A stretch of 64,000 bases of DNA, taken from Luteimonas salinisoli (lineage in GTDB: Bacteria > Pseudomonadota > Gammaproteobacteria > Xanthomonadales > Xanthomonadaceae). This document shows, piece after piece, positions 54,590-63,794 of this stretch (the stretch's first letter is position 1; each line of letters begins with the position of its first letter). The position numbers and the translations under genes are program-made. The DNA is taken from positions 25,670 through 89,669 of the forward strand of contig NZ_JACCKA010000072.1 in the NCBI RefSeq assembly GCF_013425525.1, given 5' to 3'. The notes below the pieces were generated by a model. That model saw only the letters and a program-made list of their open reading frames with translations. It did not search any database and had not been told where the DNA came from.

Positions 54590-55222
54590 ATGAAACTCTA
54601 CGGCTTCGGCCCTACCCGCTCGCTGCGCGCCATGTGGGCGCTCCGGGAACTCGGCATCGACTTCGAATTCGTCTCCGTCGACCTGCTCGCGGGCGAGGCG
54701 GAGACGCCCGAGTTCCTCCGCCTCAACCCGGCCGGAAAACTCCCGGTGCTCGTCGACGGCGACCTGGTCCTGACCGAATCGGCCGCCATCGTCCTCTACC
54801 TGGCCGAGAAGCATCCCGAATCCGGCCTGCTCCCGTCCGACCTCGGGACGCGCGCCCAGATCTACAAGTGGGTGATGTTCGCGATGACCGAGCTGGAGCA
54901 GCCGCTCTGGCGCATCGCCCGCCACACGTTCCTCTATCCGGAAGCCAGGCGCCTGCCGGCCGACGTCGACCTCGCCCGCGAGGAGTTTCGGCAGATGGCG
55001 GCCATCCTCGATCGGCACATGCAGGGGCGCACCTGCATCGTCGGCGAGACCTTCTCCGCGGCCGACTGCGTGATCGCCTACCTGATGGACTGGGCCGGCG
55101 AGGAAGACCTGCTCGACGGCCTTCCGCAGCTGCGCGCCTACATGGAGCGCATGTACGCGCGCCCGACGGCGCCGCCGCGCATCGCCCGGGCGTTCGCCGA
55201 GGTCCAGGCCGCTTCGGCCTGA
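54590..55222 (+). CDS. Glutathione S-transferase (second copy)
   Basis: 210 residues, GGAGAGG upstream. Thioredoxin-fold N-terminal domain (MKLYGFGPTRSLRAMWALRE; Ser11 as likely catalytic residue; KLPVLVDGD with cis-Pro near 52; ESAAI with the glutathione-binding Glu-Ser near 65) and a helical C-terminal domain. Classical cytosolic GST of the theta/beta-like type. 110 bases after the AAA gene on the same strand. The substrate is unknown. Confidence 0.92.
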   Translation: MKLYGFGPTRSLRAMWALRELGIDFEFVSVDLLAGEAETPEFLRLNPAGKLPVLVDGDLVLTESAAIVLYLAEKHPESGLLPSDLGTRAQIYKWVMFAMTELEQPLWRIARHTFLYPEARRLPADVDLAREEFRQMAAILDRHMQGRTCIVGETFSAADCVIAYLMDWAGEEDLLDGLPQLRAYMERMYARPTAPPRIARAFAEVQAASA

Positions 55223-55313
55223 CGGGCGCCGGTCCGGCTGCGCTTTCGCCCTAGGTCATGCGGAACCGTCCGGGCGAATAGGCCCGCGGGCGTCCTGCCG
55301 GTAGGATCCGCGG

Positions 55314-55754
55314 ATGGCCGCCCTTCCGCCCCGGATACCCTGGAAGCCCGTGCTGCTCTACGGCGGCTTGCTGGCCCTGGGCACGATCGCGTTGCAGTGG
55401 CTGGACTACCAGCGCCTCGTCCGCAGCCATGCGGCATTGATCCATGACGGCCTGCTGGCGGCGGGTTTCCTGGCGCTGGGGATGTGGCTGGGCTTGCGGT
55501 TGCTTGCGCGGCGACAACCACGGGCGGAGTTCGAGGGCAATCCGCAGGCGCAGGCGACACTGGGGATCAGCGACCGCGAGCTGGCGGTGCTGGCCGAGAT
55601 CGCGGCCGGCCATTCGAACAAGGAGATCGCCGCGCGCCTGCATGTGTCGCCGAACACGGTGAAGACCCACGTTGCGCGGCTGTTCGAAAAGCTGGGGGCG
55701 CGACGGCGGACGGACGCGTTGCGGCGCGCACGGGAACTGCGCTTGGTGCCCTGA
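55314..55754 (+). CDS. Membrane-anchored LuxR-type regulator
   Basis: 146 residues: two membrane segments (about 12-28 and 43-63), a short linker, then a LuxR/FixJ helix-turn-helix (about 83-145; LGISDRELAVLAEIAAGHSN, KEIAARLHVSPNTVKTHVAR). It has no receiver or ligand-binding domain, so regulation must act through the membrane part. The next gene encodes a DUF4199 membrane protein, a pair commonly seen in Xanthomonadaceae; the partner may sense a signal or hold the regulator. Confidence 0.88.
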   Translation: MAALPPRIPWKPVLLYGGLLALGTIALQWLDYQRLVRSHAALIHDGLLAAGFLALGMWLGLRLLARRQPRAEFEGNPQAQATLGISDRELAVLAEIAAGHSNKEIAARLHVSPNTVKTHVARLFEKLGARRRTDALRRARELRLVP

Positions 55755-55863
55755 GCGCTTCCGGAAGCATGACGTTGCGAGAATCACCTTTTTGGGCGAT
55801 TGCCTCCAAGGCCCGGCGGTCGCGGAATGGCGATCCCCAACCCCGCACCTGGAGGTCCACGCC

Positions 55864-56394
55864 ATGTTCCGCATCGTCCTGAAGTACGGCGTCATCGCCG
55901 GTCTCATCGTCGGCGCCGCGCTGGTCGGGGTCAGCCTCGCCTACGACGGCCAACCGCCGCGCGACTGGGGCATGGCGGCGGGATTCGCCTCGATGCTGGT
56001 CGCGCTGTCGGCGGTGTTCGTCGGCATCAAGCGCCATCGCGACAGTGCGGGGGGCGGCGTCATCCGGTTCTGGCCCGCGTTCGGACTGGGGCTGGCGATC
56101 AGCCTGGTCGCCAGCGTGATCTACGTGGCGGCGTGGGAGCTGTCGCTGGTGTTGATCGACACCGACTTCGCGGCGATGTTCGCGGCGCAGATGATCGAGC
56201 GCGCCGAGGCCAAGGGCCTGGCAGGCGATGCCCTGGCCGAGGCCGTGCGCAAGGCGCGGGAGTTCGAGGCGATGTACCGCAACCCCTTGCTGCGCATGCC
56301 GATGACCTTCGTCGAGATCTTCCCGGTCGGCATGCTGGTCTCGCTGGTGTCGGCACTGGTGCTGCGCAATCCTCGGGTGTTGCCGGCGCGGTGA
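55864..56394 (+). CDS. DUF4199 membrane protein
   Basis: 176 residues with four membrane segments (about 7-27, 38-58, 70-95, 148-170), a typical DUF4199 protein, with GGAGG eight bases before the ATG. It starts 109 bases after the membrane-anchored LuxR stop. Members are linked to LuxR-type regulators in many gammaproteobacteria; function unknown. Confidence 0.82.
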   Translation: MFRIVLKYGVIAGLIVGAALVGVSLAYDGQPPRDWGMAAGFASMLVALSAVFVGIKRHRDSAGGGVIRFWPAFGLGLAISLVASVIYVAAWELSLVLIDTDFAAMFAAQMIERAEAKGLAGDALAEAVRKAREFEAMYRNPLLRMPMTFVEIFPVGMLVSLVSALVLRNPRVLPAR

Positions 56395-56599
56395 CGGGCG
56401 CCGTCGATCCGGACCTCGATTCGCAGGAGCGCCCATGGGCGCGACGGGGATCGCCCGAGCGGCGCGGGCATGGGCCGGATTCTCCGGGGGGACGAGTTCG
56501 GGCCGCCCCCGGGCGCCAGCGACAGCGTGCCTGCTTCAACCCCATCCGCGTTTCGGGTACGTTCGCTTCGGGGACGCCAATCCGGAACGGGGAGCTTCG

Positions 56600-59536
56600 A
56601 TGCGCTATCTGGTTGCAGCGGTACTGCTGTGTCTCGCGCTGGTCCATGCGCCCACGCCGGCCCAGGACGCCGGGAACCTCGTCGCTCCGCCGTTGATCCA
56701 GGTCGCCCGGGACGAAACCCCGGTGCGGCTCGAATCGGCCTCGATCGTGGTCGATCCGGGGGCGGGCGTGGCGCGCACCACCATCGACATGGAATTCCGC
56801 AACCCGAACGCCCGCGTACTCGAGGGCAACCTGCAGTTCCCGCTGCGTCCAGGCCAGCAGGTGGTCGGCTTCGCGCTGGACATCGACGGGGAGATGCGCG
56901 ACGCCGTGCCGGTGGAGAAGGCGCGCGGACGCCAGGTCTTCGAGGAGATCGAACGGCGCGGGATCGATCCCGGTCTGCTCGAGCAGACCGAAGGCGATTT
57001 CTTCCGGCTGCGCATCTATCCGTTCCCCGCGGGCGGCAGCCGTCGCGTGCGGGTGGTCCTGCTGGAACCCCTGGCGCGCGACGCGCGCGGTCGCTCGACG
57101 ACGCTGCCGCTGCAGTTCGCCGCCGGCCTGGATACGGTGGAGGTGGCGATCCTCGGCCGCGATCCGCCGCAGCTGGACGGGCCGATGCGCGGCCAGGCGC
57201 TGGAAACCGGCGCCGATGGCGTTCACCGGGTTCGGCTCGCCCGTAGCGCCTTCCGGCCCGCGCGCGGCGTGACGCTGCGGTTCCCGGCAGTGGACGCCCC
57301 GGCGACGCAGCTGCAGGTCCACGACGACGAGACCTGGTTCCTGACCGAAGTCCCGGTCGGCGGCGCAGCGGTCGCCAGGGTGCCCGCGCCCCGGATCGGG
57401 CTGCTGTGGGACAGCTCGGCGTCGGGCGCGCGGCGCGCCCACGACCTCGAGTTCGCGCTGCTGGACGCCTATTTCGAGGCCGCGGGCAACGCCGAGGTGC
57501 AGCTGATCCGGCTGCGGGACCGCGCCGAGGACGCGGAACGGTTCACGGTCGTGGGCGGCGACTGGCAGGCCCTGCGCCGCGCCCTGGAGACCACCATCTA
57601 CGACGGCGCGACGAATCCGGGCGGCTGGACGCCGGACCCCGCCGTCGGCGAGTACCTGCTGTTCGGCGACGGCCTGTTCAACTACGGGCAGCAGCCGTTC
57701 CCGGCCCTCGGCGCCTCGCAGCGCCTGTTCGCCATTCGTGCCGGCAGCGCCGGCGACAGCGCCCGGCTGGCGGCGCTGGCGGCGGCCAACCGGGGCAGCG
57801 CGATCGCGCTCGACGACAGCGGCGACCTCGCCGCGGCGAAAGCGGCGCTGCTGCAGGAGTCGCCGCGCCTGGTCTCGCTGCGCGGCATCGGCGCCGCCGA
57901 CCTGGTCGCGGAATCGCACCTCGCGCAGGACGGCTTCATCCGGATCGCCGGCCGCCTGACCGAACCGGCCGCGCGGCTGCACCTGCGGGTCGCCCGCGGC
58001 GGCCGCGTCGAGCCGGTCGAGATCCGGATCGGCGAGGCGCCGCATGGGGGCCTGGCGGCGATGCAGTGGGCGCGGTTCACGCTCGCGGCGCTGCGGGTGG
58101 ATCCGGAGGGCAACCGCGCCGCGATCGCGGGGCTCGGCAGCAGGTTCGGGGTCGTCACGCCGCAGACGTCGCTGCTGGTGCTGGAGGAAGTCGCCGACTA
58201 CGTGCGCTACGACATTCCGCCCCCCGCCGGGCTGCGCGCCGAGTTCGCGGACCTACAGGCCCGCGCGCGGGCCGACCGGCAGCGCGACCGGCAATCGCGA
58301 CTGGACGGCATCGCCGCCGCCTGGGCCGAGCGCGTCGCCTGGTGGCGGCAGCCGTTCCCCAAGGACCGGCCCAAGGGTCTCGCCGACGATGCGGTCGCCG
58401 TCGTCGCCATGGAGGCCGCGGACGGCGCTGACATGCGAGAGGAGTCCGCCCGGCAACGAGTCGCAACGGCGCCGCAACCCGCGCCGCCGCCCGCCCCCGC
58501 CGCGGCGTCGTCCGAGTCGGCCGTACTCGACCGGGTCCAGGTCACCGGCTCGCACATCGCGGAAGCCGCCTTCGAACCCGAATCGTCGCCCGCGGGCCCG
58601 TCTGCCATCATCGCGCTGCAGCCCTGGCAACCCGACTCCCCCTACGGCCGCCGCCTTCGCCAGGCACGCCCCGAGGACGTGTATCGGCTGTACCTGGACG
58701 AGCGCGGGCGCCAGCCGCAGGGCACCGCATTCCTCCTCGACGTCGCCGACCTGCTGTTCGAACGCGAACAGCCCGAGCTGGCGTTGCGGGTGCTGTCCAA
58801 CCTGGCGGAGATGGACCTCGACAACCGCCACGTGCTGCGGGTGCTCGGCTATCGGCTGATGCAGGCCGGCCGCGCCGACCTCGCCGTGCCCGTGCTCGAG
58901 CGCGTGCTGGCGATGGGCGAGGAGGAACCGCAGAGCCATCGCGACCTGGCGCTGGCCTACGCAGCCACGGAGCAGCGGCAGAAGGCCGTGGACACGCTGT
59001 ACGAAGTGGTCCAGGGCGAATGGGACGGACGCTTCCCGGACATCGAGCAGACCGCGCTGGCCGAAATCAACGCGATCGTCGCGACCTCGCCCGAGCCGCT
59101 CGACACGCGCAGGTTCGATCCGCGCCTGCTGCGCAACCTGCCCCTGGACCTGCGCGCGGTGCTGAGCTGGGACAGCGACAACAGCGACATGGACCTGTGG
59201 GTCACCGACCCGAACGGCGAGAAGGCCTACTACGGCAACCGGCTGACCCACCAGGGCGGACGCATGTCGCGGGACTTCACCGGCGGCTACGGTCCCGAGG
59301 AGTTCGCCTTGCGCGACGCGAAGCCGGGCACGTATCGGGTCGAAGCGAACTTCTTCGGCGACCGCCAGCAGCTGGTCACGGGCGCCACCACGCTGCAGCT
59401 GTGGCTCAGCACCGGTTTCGGCACGCCGCGCCAGCAGGACCGCAAGGTCACCCTGCGCCTGGAGGAACGGGCGCAGACCGTGCTGGTCGGCGAGTTCGAA
59501 GTGGCGCCGCCGGAAGACCGGGCGCGGCGCCGCTAG
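56600..59536 (+). CDS. VIT-domain, TPR and DUF2135 secreted protein
   Basis: 978 residues with a signal peptide (about 1-22) and GGGGAG upstream. Residues about 35-165 are a VIT (inter-alpha-trypsin-inhibitor-like) domain with GNLQFPLRPGQQVVGFALDI and KARGRQVFEEIERRGIDPGL. A von Willebrand-type segment (about 270-390) has a changed metal site (WDSSASGARRAHD in place of DxSxS). A linker at 640-670 carries VLDRVQVTGSHI, like the start of TonB-receptor plug domains. TPR-like helices follow (about 720-850), then a DUF2135 (YfaP-like) beta domain (about 870-960). Likely a large periplasmic or surface protein; the partner is unknown. Confidence 0.82.
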   Translation: MRYLVAAVLLCLALVHAPTPAQDAGNLVAPPLIQVARDETPVRLESASIVVDPGAGVARTTIDMEFRNPNARVLEGNLQFPLRPGQQVVGFALDIDGEMRDAVPVEKARGRQVFEEIERRGIDPGLLEQTEGDFFRLRIYPFPAGGSRRVRVVLLEPLARDARGRSTTLPLQFAAGLDTVEVAILGRDPPQLDGPMRGQALETGADGVHRVRLARSAFRPARGVTLRFPAVDAPATQLQVHDDETWFLTEVPVGGAAVARVPAPRIGLLWDSSASGARRAHDLEFALLDAYFEAAGNAEVQLIRLRDRAEDAERFTVVGGDWQALRRALETTIYDGATNPGGWTPDPAVGEYLLFGDGLFNYGQQPFPALGASQRLFAIRAGSAGDSARLAALAAANRGSAIALDDSGDLAAAKAALLQESPRLVSLRGIGAADLVAESHLAQDGFIRIAGRLTEPAARLHLRVARGGRVEPVEIRIGEAPHGGLAAMQWARFTLAALRVDPEGNRAAIAGLGSRFGVVTPQTSLLVLEEVADYVRYDIPPPAGLRAEFADLQARARADRQRDRQSRLDGIAAAWAERVAWWRQPFPKDRPKGLADDAVAVVAMEAADGADMREESARQRVATAPQPAPPPAPAAASSESAVLDRVQVTGSHIAEAAFEPESSPAGPSAIIALQPWQPDSPYGRRLRQARPEDVYRLYLDERGRQPQGTAFLLDVADLLFEREQPELALRVLSNLAEMDLDNRHVLRVLGYRLMQAGRADLAVPVLERVLAMGEEEPQSHRDLALAYAATEQRQKAVDTLYEVVQGEWDGRFPDIEQTALAEINAIVATSPEPLDTRRFDPRLLRNLPLDLRAVLSWDSDNSDMDLWVTDPNGEKAYYGNRLTHQGGRMSRDFTGGYGPEEFALRDAKPGTYRVEANFFGDRQQLVTGATTLQLWLSTGFGTPRQQDRKVTLRLEERAQTVLVGEFEVAPPEDRARRR

Positions 59537-59537
59537 C

Positions 59538-60200
59538 GTGGAGAGCTTCCACGAATCCCATGCGAAACCGCGCAGCGGACTGGTCGGCCGCGCTCTCGGC
59601 AGCCTTCCCGATGCCGCGCTCGCGGCCTGGTTCGTGGCGCTGTGGATCTCGCCGCTGGCCTTCGGGCCGGCCGCGGTGCGCACCGGCCTGGTGGTGATGC
59701 TGGTGGAGTTCGTACTCGTGCACGCCTCCGCCATGCTCGGCGCCATCGTGCTGTCGGAGCGCGTTCCACGCGCCACCAGGCTGACGGGCCTGGGCGCCAT
59801 GGCGGCGCTGTACCTGGTGTTCATCGCGGCCTTCGTCGCCGAGGCCGGCTCCTGGTGGCCGCTGGCGGTGTTCGCCTGGTTGCTCCTCGCCAAGGCCGCC
59901 CTGGCCATGGGCCGTCCGGGCCCCGACCTGCGCCACCGGCTGCAGTCCGCCTGGGCGGTGGCGGTCATGACCTACCTGGTCGGCGTGGCCGCCACGGTCA
60001 TGCTGCCGGTGCCGCGGCTGGGGTTGACCCCGGCGGTGGTGGCGGAGCTGGGACTGTCGGGCAGCGGCTTGTGGTCCACCCGGCCGCAGACGGTGATCGC
60101 CTTCGGCGCGTTCTACTTCGCGGTGCAGGCGGCGACGCGCCTGTTCGACCTGCGGCTGCCGGCGCACACCCTCCCTGGACTCGGAAGCCCACGGGCCTGA
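59538..60200 (+). CDS. Membrane protein coupled to the VIT-domain gene
   Basis: 220 residues with five to six membrane segments (about 24-45, 50-72, 82-103, 107-128, 137-155, 185-205). Its GTG starts one base after the VIT-domain gene stop, so it is translationally coupled to that gene. No family recognised. It may help export or anchor the VIT-domain protein; that is inference from the coupling only. Confidence 0.7.
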   Translation: MESFHESHAKPRSGLVGRALGSLPDAALAAWFVALWISPLAFGPAAVRTGLVVMLVEFVLVHASAMLGAIVLSERVPRATRLTGLGAMAALYLVFIAAFVAEAGSWWPLAVFAWLLLAKAALAMGRPGPDLRHRLQSAWAVAVMTYLVGVAATVMLPVPRLGLTPAVVAELGLSGSGLWSTRPQTVIAFGAFYFAVQAATRLFDLRLPAHTLPGLGSPRA

Positions 60201-60218
60201 AGCAGCCGCGGCAGGCCG

Positions 60219-61199
60219 TTACACCCCGTAGGCGGCGTCGCTCCAGTCCGAACTGCGCGGGCGTCCGGCCCGCTCCACGAGTTCGCGCTCCAGCTCCCCG
60301 GGCAGGTCGAGGCCGAACACCGAGCGCAGGGTCTCGGGGAGCTGCCCGGGCGCGATCTCCCGGGTCCGCTTGTCGCCGTTCGGCAGATGCGTCGTCACCA
60401 CGAGGTCCGTCAGTGCGATGCGCATGTCCGCGCCGTTGCGCTGGACGATCAGCCGTTGGACGAACGGCGAAGCGGGGCTGGTGGCGACGACGTAGTTCTG
60501 GTCGGCGTAGTCGGCCCGGTAGTAGCGTTCCTCGGTGTAGTGGACGAGGTTGAACCAGCCGCCCGCGCGCCGCAGCCTCAGCAGCCAATGTCCGAGCCGG
60601 GAGCGCTCGATCCGATAGTTCCAGGAGCCGGTCGCGAACTCGCCGCCCTCGACCAGGGGGATGGGGCCGCGCGGCCCGGCACTGCCGATCCCCACGTCCA
60701 CGTGCCAGTCGGTTCCGTCGATCACCACCGACAGCAGGGTGTGCCCGATCTCGGTGATCTCGCGCTCGTCCGCGCCCATCAGCATGCGGGCGCTGCGTCC
60801 GGTGACGCGGAAGCCGAGCCGGTCCAGCACCGTGGCGAACAGGATGTTCTGTTCGTGGCAGTAGCCGCCGCGCCGGCGGCGCACCAGCTTGTCCTGGAGG
60901 GATTCGATGTCCAGCGGGACCGGGCGGCCGAGATAGGGGTCCAGCCCCTCGAAGGGGATGGCGTCCAGGTGAGCCGCCTGGAGGGTACGCAGGGTGTCCA
61001 GGCTCGGGGCGAGCGGACCATGGTGACCGATCCGGGCCAGGTAGCCGTCCAGGTCGAGGGGCGCCGACTCCCAGCGGGCGGAGGGGTGTTCCGGATCGGT
61101 CTCGCGGATGTCGGAACTCGGGACGGCCATGACGGCTGCGATGGGACCTGGCGGAACGGCCGGCGGGGAGCGGGATGCGCGCCCGTCGTCGCCGCTCAC
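60219..61199 (-). CDS. Arylamine N-acetyltransferase (second copy)
   Basis: 326 residues. Catalytic Cys in [10 protein letters not shown] (about 118), His in IGHTLLSVV and Asp in HVDVGIGS form the NAT triad. The start GTG at 61199 overlaps the stop of wrbA by GTGA, so the two are coupled; an internal ATG at 61130 is an alternative. Compared with the first NAT (40597-41433) it is longer and clearly diverged. Pairing with a quinone reductase may point to detoxification of aromatic amines and quinones, by inference. Confidence 0.88.
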   Translation of the reverse strand: MSGDDGRASRSPPAVPPGPIAAVMAVPSSDIRETDPEHPSARWESAPLDLDGYLARIGHHGPLAPSLDTLRTLQAAHLDAIPFEGLDPYLGRPVPLDIESLQDKLVRRRRGGYCHEQNILFATVLDRLGFRVTGRSARMLMGADEREITEIGHTLLSVVIDGTDWHVDVGIGSAGPRGPIPLVEGGEFATGSWNYRIERSRLGHWLLRLRRAGGWFNLVHYTEERYYRADYADQNYVVATSPASPFVQRLIVQRNGADMRIALTDLVVTTHLPNGDKRTREIAPGQLPETLRSVFGLDLPGELERELVERAGRPRSSDWSDAAYGV

Positions 61200-61828
61200 G
61201 CCGGTTCCGTCGATTCTGCCTGGCGCCCGCGGGCGAGCGCCCCGGCGAGGGTCGCGACATGGCGGCCCTGGAACCTGGCGCCAGCGAGTTCATTGGCGCT
61301 CGGCCGGCGGTCCGTCCCATCCTCGCCGCTGGCGACCGTCGCGGCACCGTAGGGCGAGCCGCCGGTGATCTCGTCCGTCCGGTTCTGCCCCTTGAAGGAA
61401 TAGGGCAACCCGACCACCACCATCCCCAGGTGCATCAGCACGATATGTGTGGACAGGATCGTGCTCTCCTGCCCGCCGTGCTGGGTGCCGGTCGAGGTGA
61501 AGACCGAACCGATGCGACCGACGAGCCGGTCCCCGGCCCACAGCGCGCCGCAGCGGTCGAGGAAGTTCTTCATCTGCGCGGCCATGTTGCCGAACCGCGT
61601 CGGCGTGCCGAACAAGATGGCGTCGTAGTCCCCGAGCTCGGCGACCGAGGCGACCGGGGTGGCGTCCTCGTGGTAGCCGGAGGTCTTGCGCACGGCCTCG
61701 GGCACCAGTTCGGGAACGCGGCGAAGGTCCGCGCCGGCGCCCGCCTCCCGAACGCCCTCCGCTACCGCCTGCGCCATGGCCGCGACGTGGCCGTACGACG
61801 AATAGTAGAGGACGAGGACTCGGGTCAT
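61196..61828 (-). CDS. wrbA: NAD(P)H:quinone oxidoreductase WrbA
   Basis: 210 residues. Flavodoxin-like FMN protein starting [23 protein letters not shown]-binding [38 protein letters not shown] and [14 protein letters not shown] motifs are all typical of WrbA. It reduces quinones by two electrons, protecting against redox cycling. AGGGAC precedes the ATG at 61828. It is divergent from the LysR gene, which probably controls it, and is coupled to the second NAT gene downstream. Confidence 0.93.
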   Translation of the reverse strand: MTRVLVLYYSSYGHVAAMAQAVAEGVREAGAGADLRRVPELVPEAVRKTSGYHEDATPVASVAELGDYDAILFGTPTRFGNMAAQMKNFLDRCGALWAGDRLVGRIGSVFTSTGTQHGGQESTILSTHIVLMHLGMVVVGLPYSFKGQNRTDEITGGSPYGAATVASGEDGTDRRPSANELAGARFQGRHVATLAGALARGRQAESTEPA

Positions 61829-61956
61829 GGGATGTCCCTGGGAGAGATGAGGTAATCGAGGGCGCCGCCGCCTGCCCTCTGGACGACGACGATAGCGATT
61901 GCGCACGTTCTGCATAATTGCTAAAAAGCCGATCGAATCGATCGATAAAACAGATC

Positions 61957-62892
61957 ATGCTCGGCGGAATGACGCTGGACCAGTTGCGTGCCTTCGTAGC
62001 GGTGGCGGAAGCGGGCAGCTTCCGCCAGGGCGCGGCCCGGCTCAGGCGCGTGCAGTCCGCGGTCAGCCACGCCATCGCGAATCTCGAAGGCCAGTTGGGC
62101 GTGTCGCTTTTCGACCGCTCGGGTCATCGGCCGGAATTGACCACGGAAGGCCGCACCTTGCTTGCCGATGCGCGCGCCGTGCTGCTCAAGACCGATGCGG
62201 TCCGCGCTCGCGCGCAGGGCTTGCGCGCCGGCGTCGAGATTGAGCTGTCGATCGTCGTCGACACGCTCTACCCGGCCGCGACCGTCGCAGCGGTGCTGGC
62301 CGAAGTCAGGCAGGCCTTCGCGCAGGTGGCGATCCGGCTGGCGCATTCGGCGCTGGGCGGACCGCCCGACGCCGTCGCCTCCGGCAATGCCACGCTCGGC
62401 ATCCTCGTCGGAGACCAGTTCCGCGGCCCGCGGCTGGTGTTCGAGGCGCTGGACTGGCAGGCGCTCGTCGCCGTGGTCGCCGGCACCCATCCGTTGGCGC
62501 GCCATGCCGACGAACGGGAACGACTGCGACAGTCCGACCTGGCGGACCATCTCCAGATCGTGCAGACGGATCCCACGTCGCTGTCCAGCGGCCGCGACTT
62601 CGGCGTGCTGTCGCCGGGAACCTGGCGCGTCGACAGCCAGCCGCTCAAGCACGACCTGATCCGGGCAGGACTGGGCTGGGGGATCCTGCCGCTGTGGCTG
62701 GTCGGGGACGATCTGGCCGCCCGCAGGCTGGTTCGTCTCGACGTGCCCGCGCTCGGCCCCCAAGGCCAGGACTTCGAGCAGAGCTACCTCGTCCACCGCA
62801 TCGACACGCCGCTCGGCCCCGTCGGCAATGCCCTCCGGGCGGCGCTTCTGCGTCGCGCGGAGCGCAGCGACGGACGCAGCGGCCCGCGCTAG
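61957..62892 (+). CDS. LysR-type regulator, probable controller of wrbA
   Basis: 311 residues. N-terminal winged HTH (about 5-64; MTLDQLRAFVAVAEAGSFRQ, GAARLRRVQSAVSHAIANLE) and the usual effector domain (about 90-295). Start ATG at 61957; another in-frame ATG at 61969 (MTLDQL) matches many family members. Divergent from wrbA, with a short AT-rich intergenic region containing TTCTGCATAATTGC and overlapping GATCGAT motifs. It converges on the pseudouridine synthase gene, with which its stop overlaps. Confidence 0.9.
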   Translation: MLGGMTLDQLRAFVAVAEAGSFRQGAARLRRVQSAVSHAIANLEGQLGVSLFDRSGHRPELTTEGRTLLADARAVLLKTDAVRARAQGLRAGVEIELSIVVDTLYPAATVAAVLAEVRQAFAQVAIRLAHSALGGPPDAVASGNATLGILVGDQFRGPRLVFEALDWQALVAVVAGTHPLARHADERERLRQSDLADHLQIVQTDPTSLSSGRDFGVLSPGTWRVDSQPLKHDLIRAGLGWGILPLWLVGDDLAARRLVRLDVPALGPQGQDFEQSYLVHRIDTPLGPVGNALRAALLRRAERSDGRSGPR

Positions 62893-63794
62893 GCTCCGCC
62901 GGTCCCGGACGCATCGAATCCGCTGACGAACCGGCGCCGCCGCCCGTCGAGCGGATCGTCGAACTCCAGTGCGTGCGCGAGCAGCCGCAGCGGGCGCGAC
63001 GGATCGTCCGCGTCGCGCTCGCGCAACTCGGGATAGCAGCGGTCGCCGAGGATCGGCGCGCCCAGCGCCGCCATGTGCACGCGCAGCTGGTGCTTGCGCC
63101 CGGTGACCGGCTGCAGCCGGTAGCACCAGGCATCTCCATCGCGCGACGCCACGTCGAGCCGGGTCTCGCTGTTGGGCTCCCCCGGCACCTCGCGCATCCG
63201 GAAGAACGGCTCGCCGCGCACCAGCCGGCTGCGGCGCACGTGCGGAAACGCCAGCGCCGGCAGCGGCGGCGCCAGCGCCAGATACTCCTTGGCGATGCGG
63301 CGCTCGCGGAACAGCGCCTGATAGCGCGCGCGGCTGGCCCGGTCGGCGGAGAACAGCACCAATCCTGCGGTGGCCCGGTCGATGCGGTGCAACGGCACCA
63401 GGTCGGGGTTGCCGAGCCGGCGCACCAGCCGCCCCAGCAGGGTCTCTCGCACGAACGCCCCGGTGGGCGCGACCGGCAGGAAGTGCGGCTTGTCGGCCAC
63501 GACGAGATGCGCATCCGCGTACAGCACCGCCTCCGCGAAAGGGATCCGCGGCTCGTCGGCGACCTCGCGGAAGTAGCGGATCTCCATGCCGGTCCGATGC
63601 GGCGCCGCGGGGTCCAGCGGACGCCCCTGCGCATCCAGCACCCTGCCGCGGGCGAAGCGGTCCAGCCAGGTTGCGCGGTCGATCGCCGGGAAGCGGTCGC
63701 ACAGCGCATCGAGCACGGTCGCCCAGCTGCCGGGCGGCAGCTGCAGGCGGCTGGCGGAGACGCCGTCGAGGATCGGGGTCGGCCAGGGCTTCAT
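62889..63794 (-). CDS. RluA-family pseudouridine synthase
   Basis: 301 residues. The catalytic-Asp motif HRIDRATAGLVLFS (near 135) and the KPHFLPVAPTG and RKHQLRVHMAALG motifs are typical of the RluA family, which isomerises uridine in rRNA or tRNA. The short N-terminal region carries no S4 domain; relatives without it include RluA and TruC types. Start ATG at 63794 was chosen over the in-frame extension at 63935, which is low complexity. Its stop (62889) overlaps the convergent LysR stop within CTAG. Confidence 0.88.
   Translation of the reverse strand: MKPWPTPILDGVSASRLQLPPGSWATVLDALCDRFPAIDRATWLDRFARGRVLDAQGRPLDPAAPHRTGMEIRYFREVADEPRIPFAEAVLYADAHLVVADKPHFLPVAPTGAFVRETLLGRLVRRLGNPDLVPLHRIDRATAGLVLFSADRASRARYQALFRERRIAKEYLALAPPLPALAFPHVRRSRLVRGEPFFRMREVPGEPNSETRLDVASRDGDAWCYRLQPVTGRKHQLRVHMAALGAPILGDRCYPELRERDADDPSRPLRLLAHALEFDDPLDGRRRRFVSGFDASGTGGA

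Noticed and set aside
61901..61968. GATCGAATCGATCGAT overlap repeat before the LysR gene as operator
   Set aside because: It has loose symmetry only and no clear T-N11-A pair with matching arms; too weak to list as a site.
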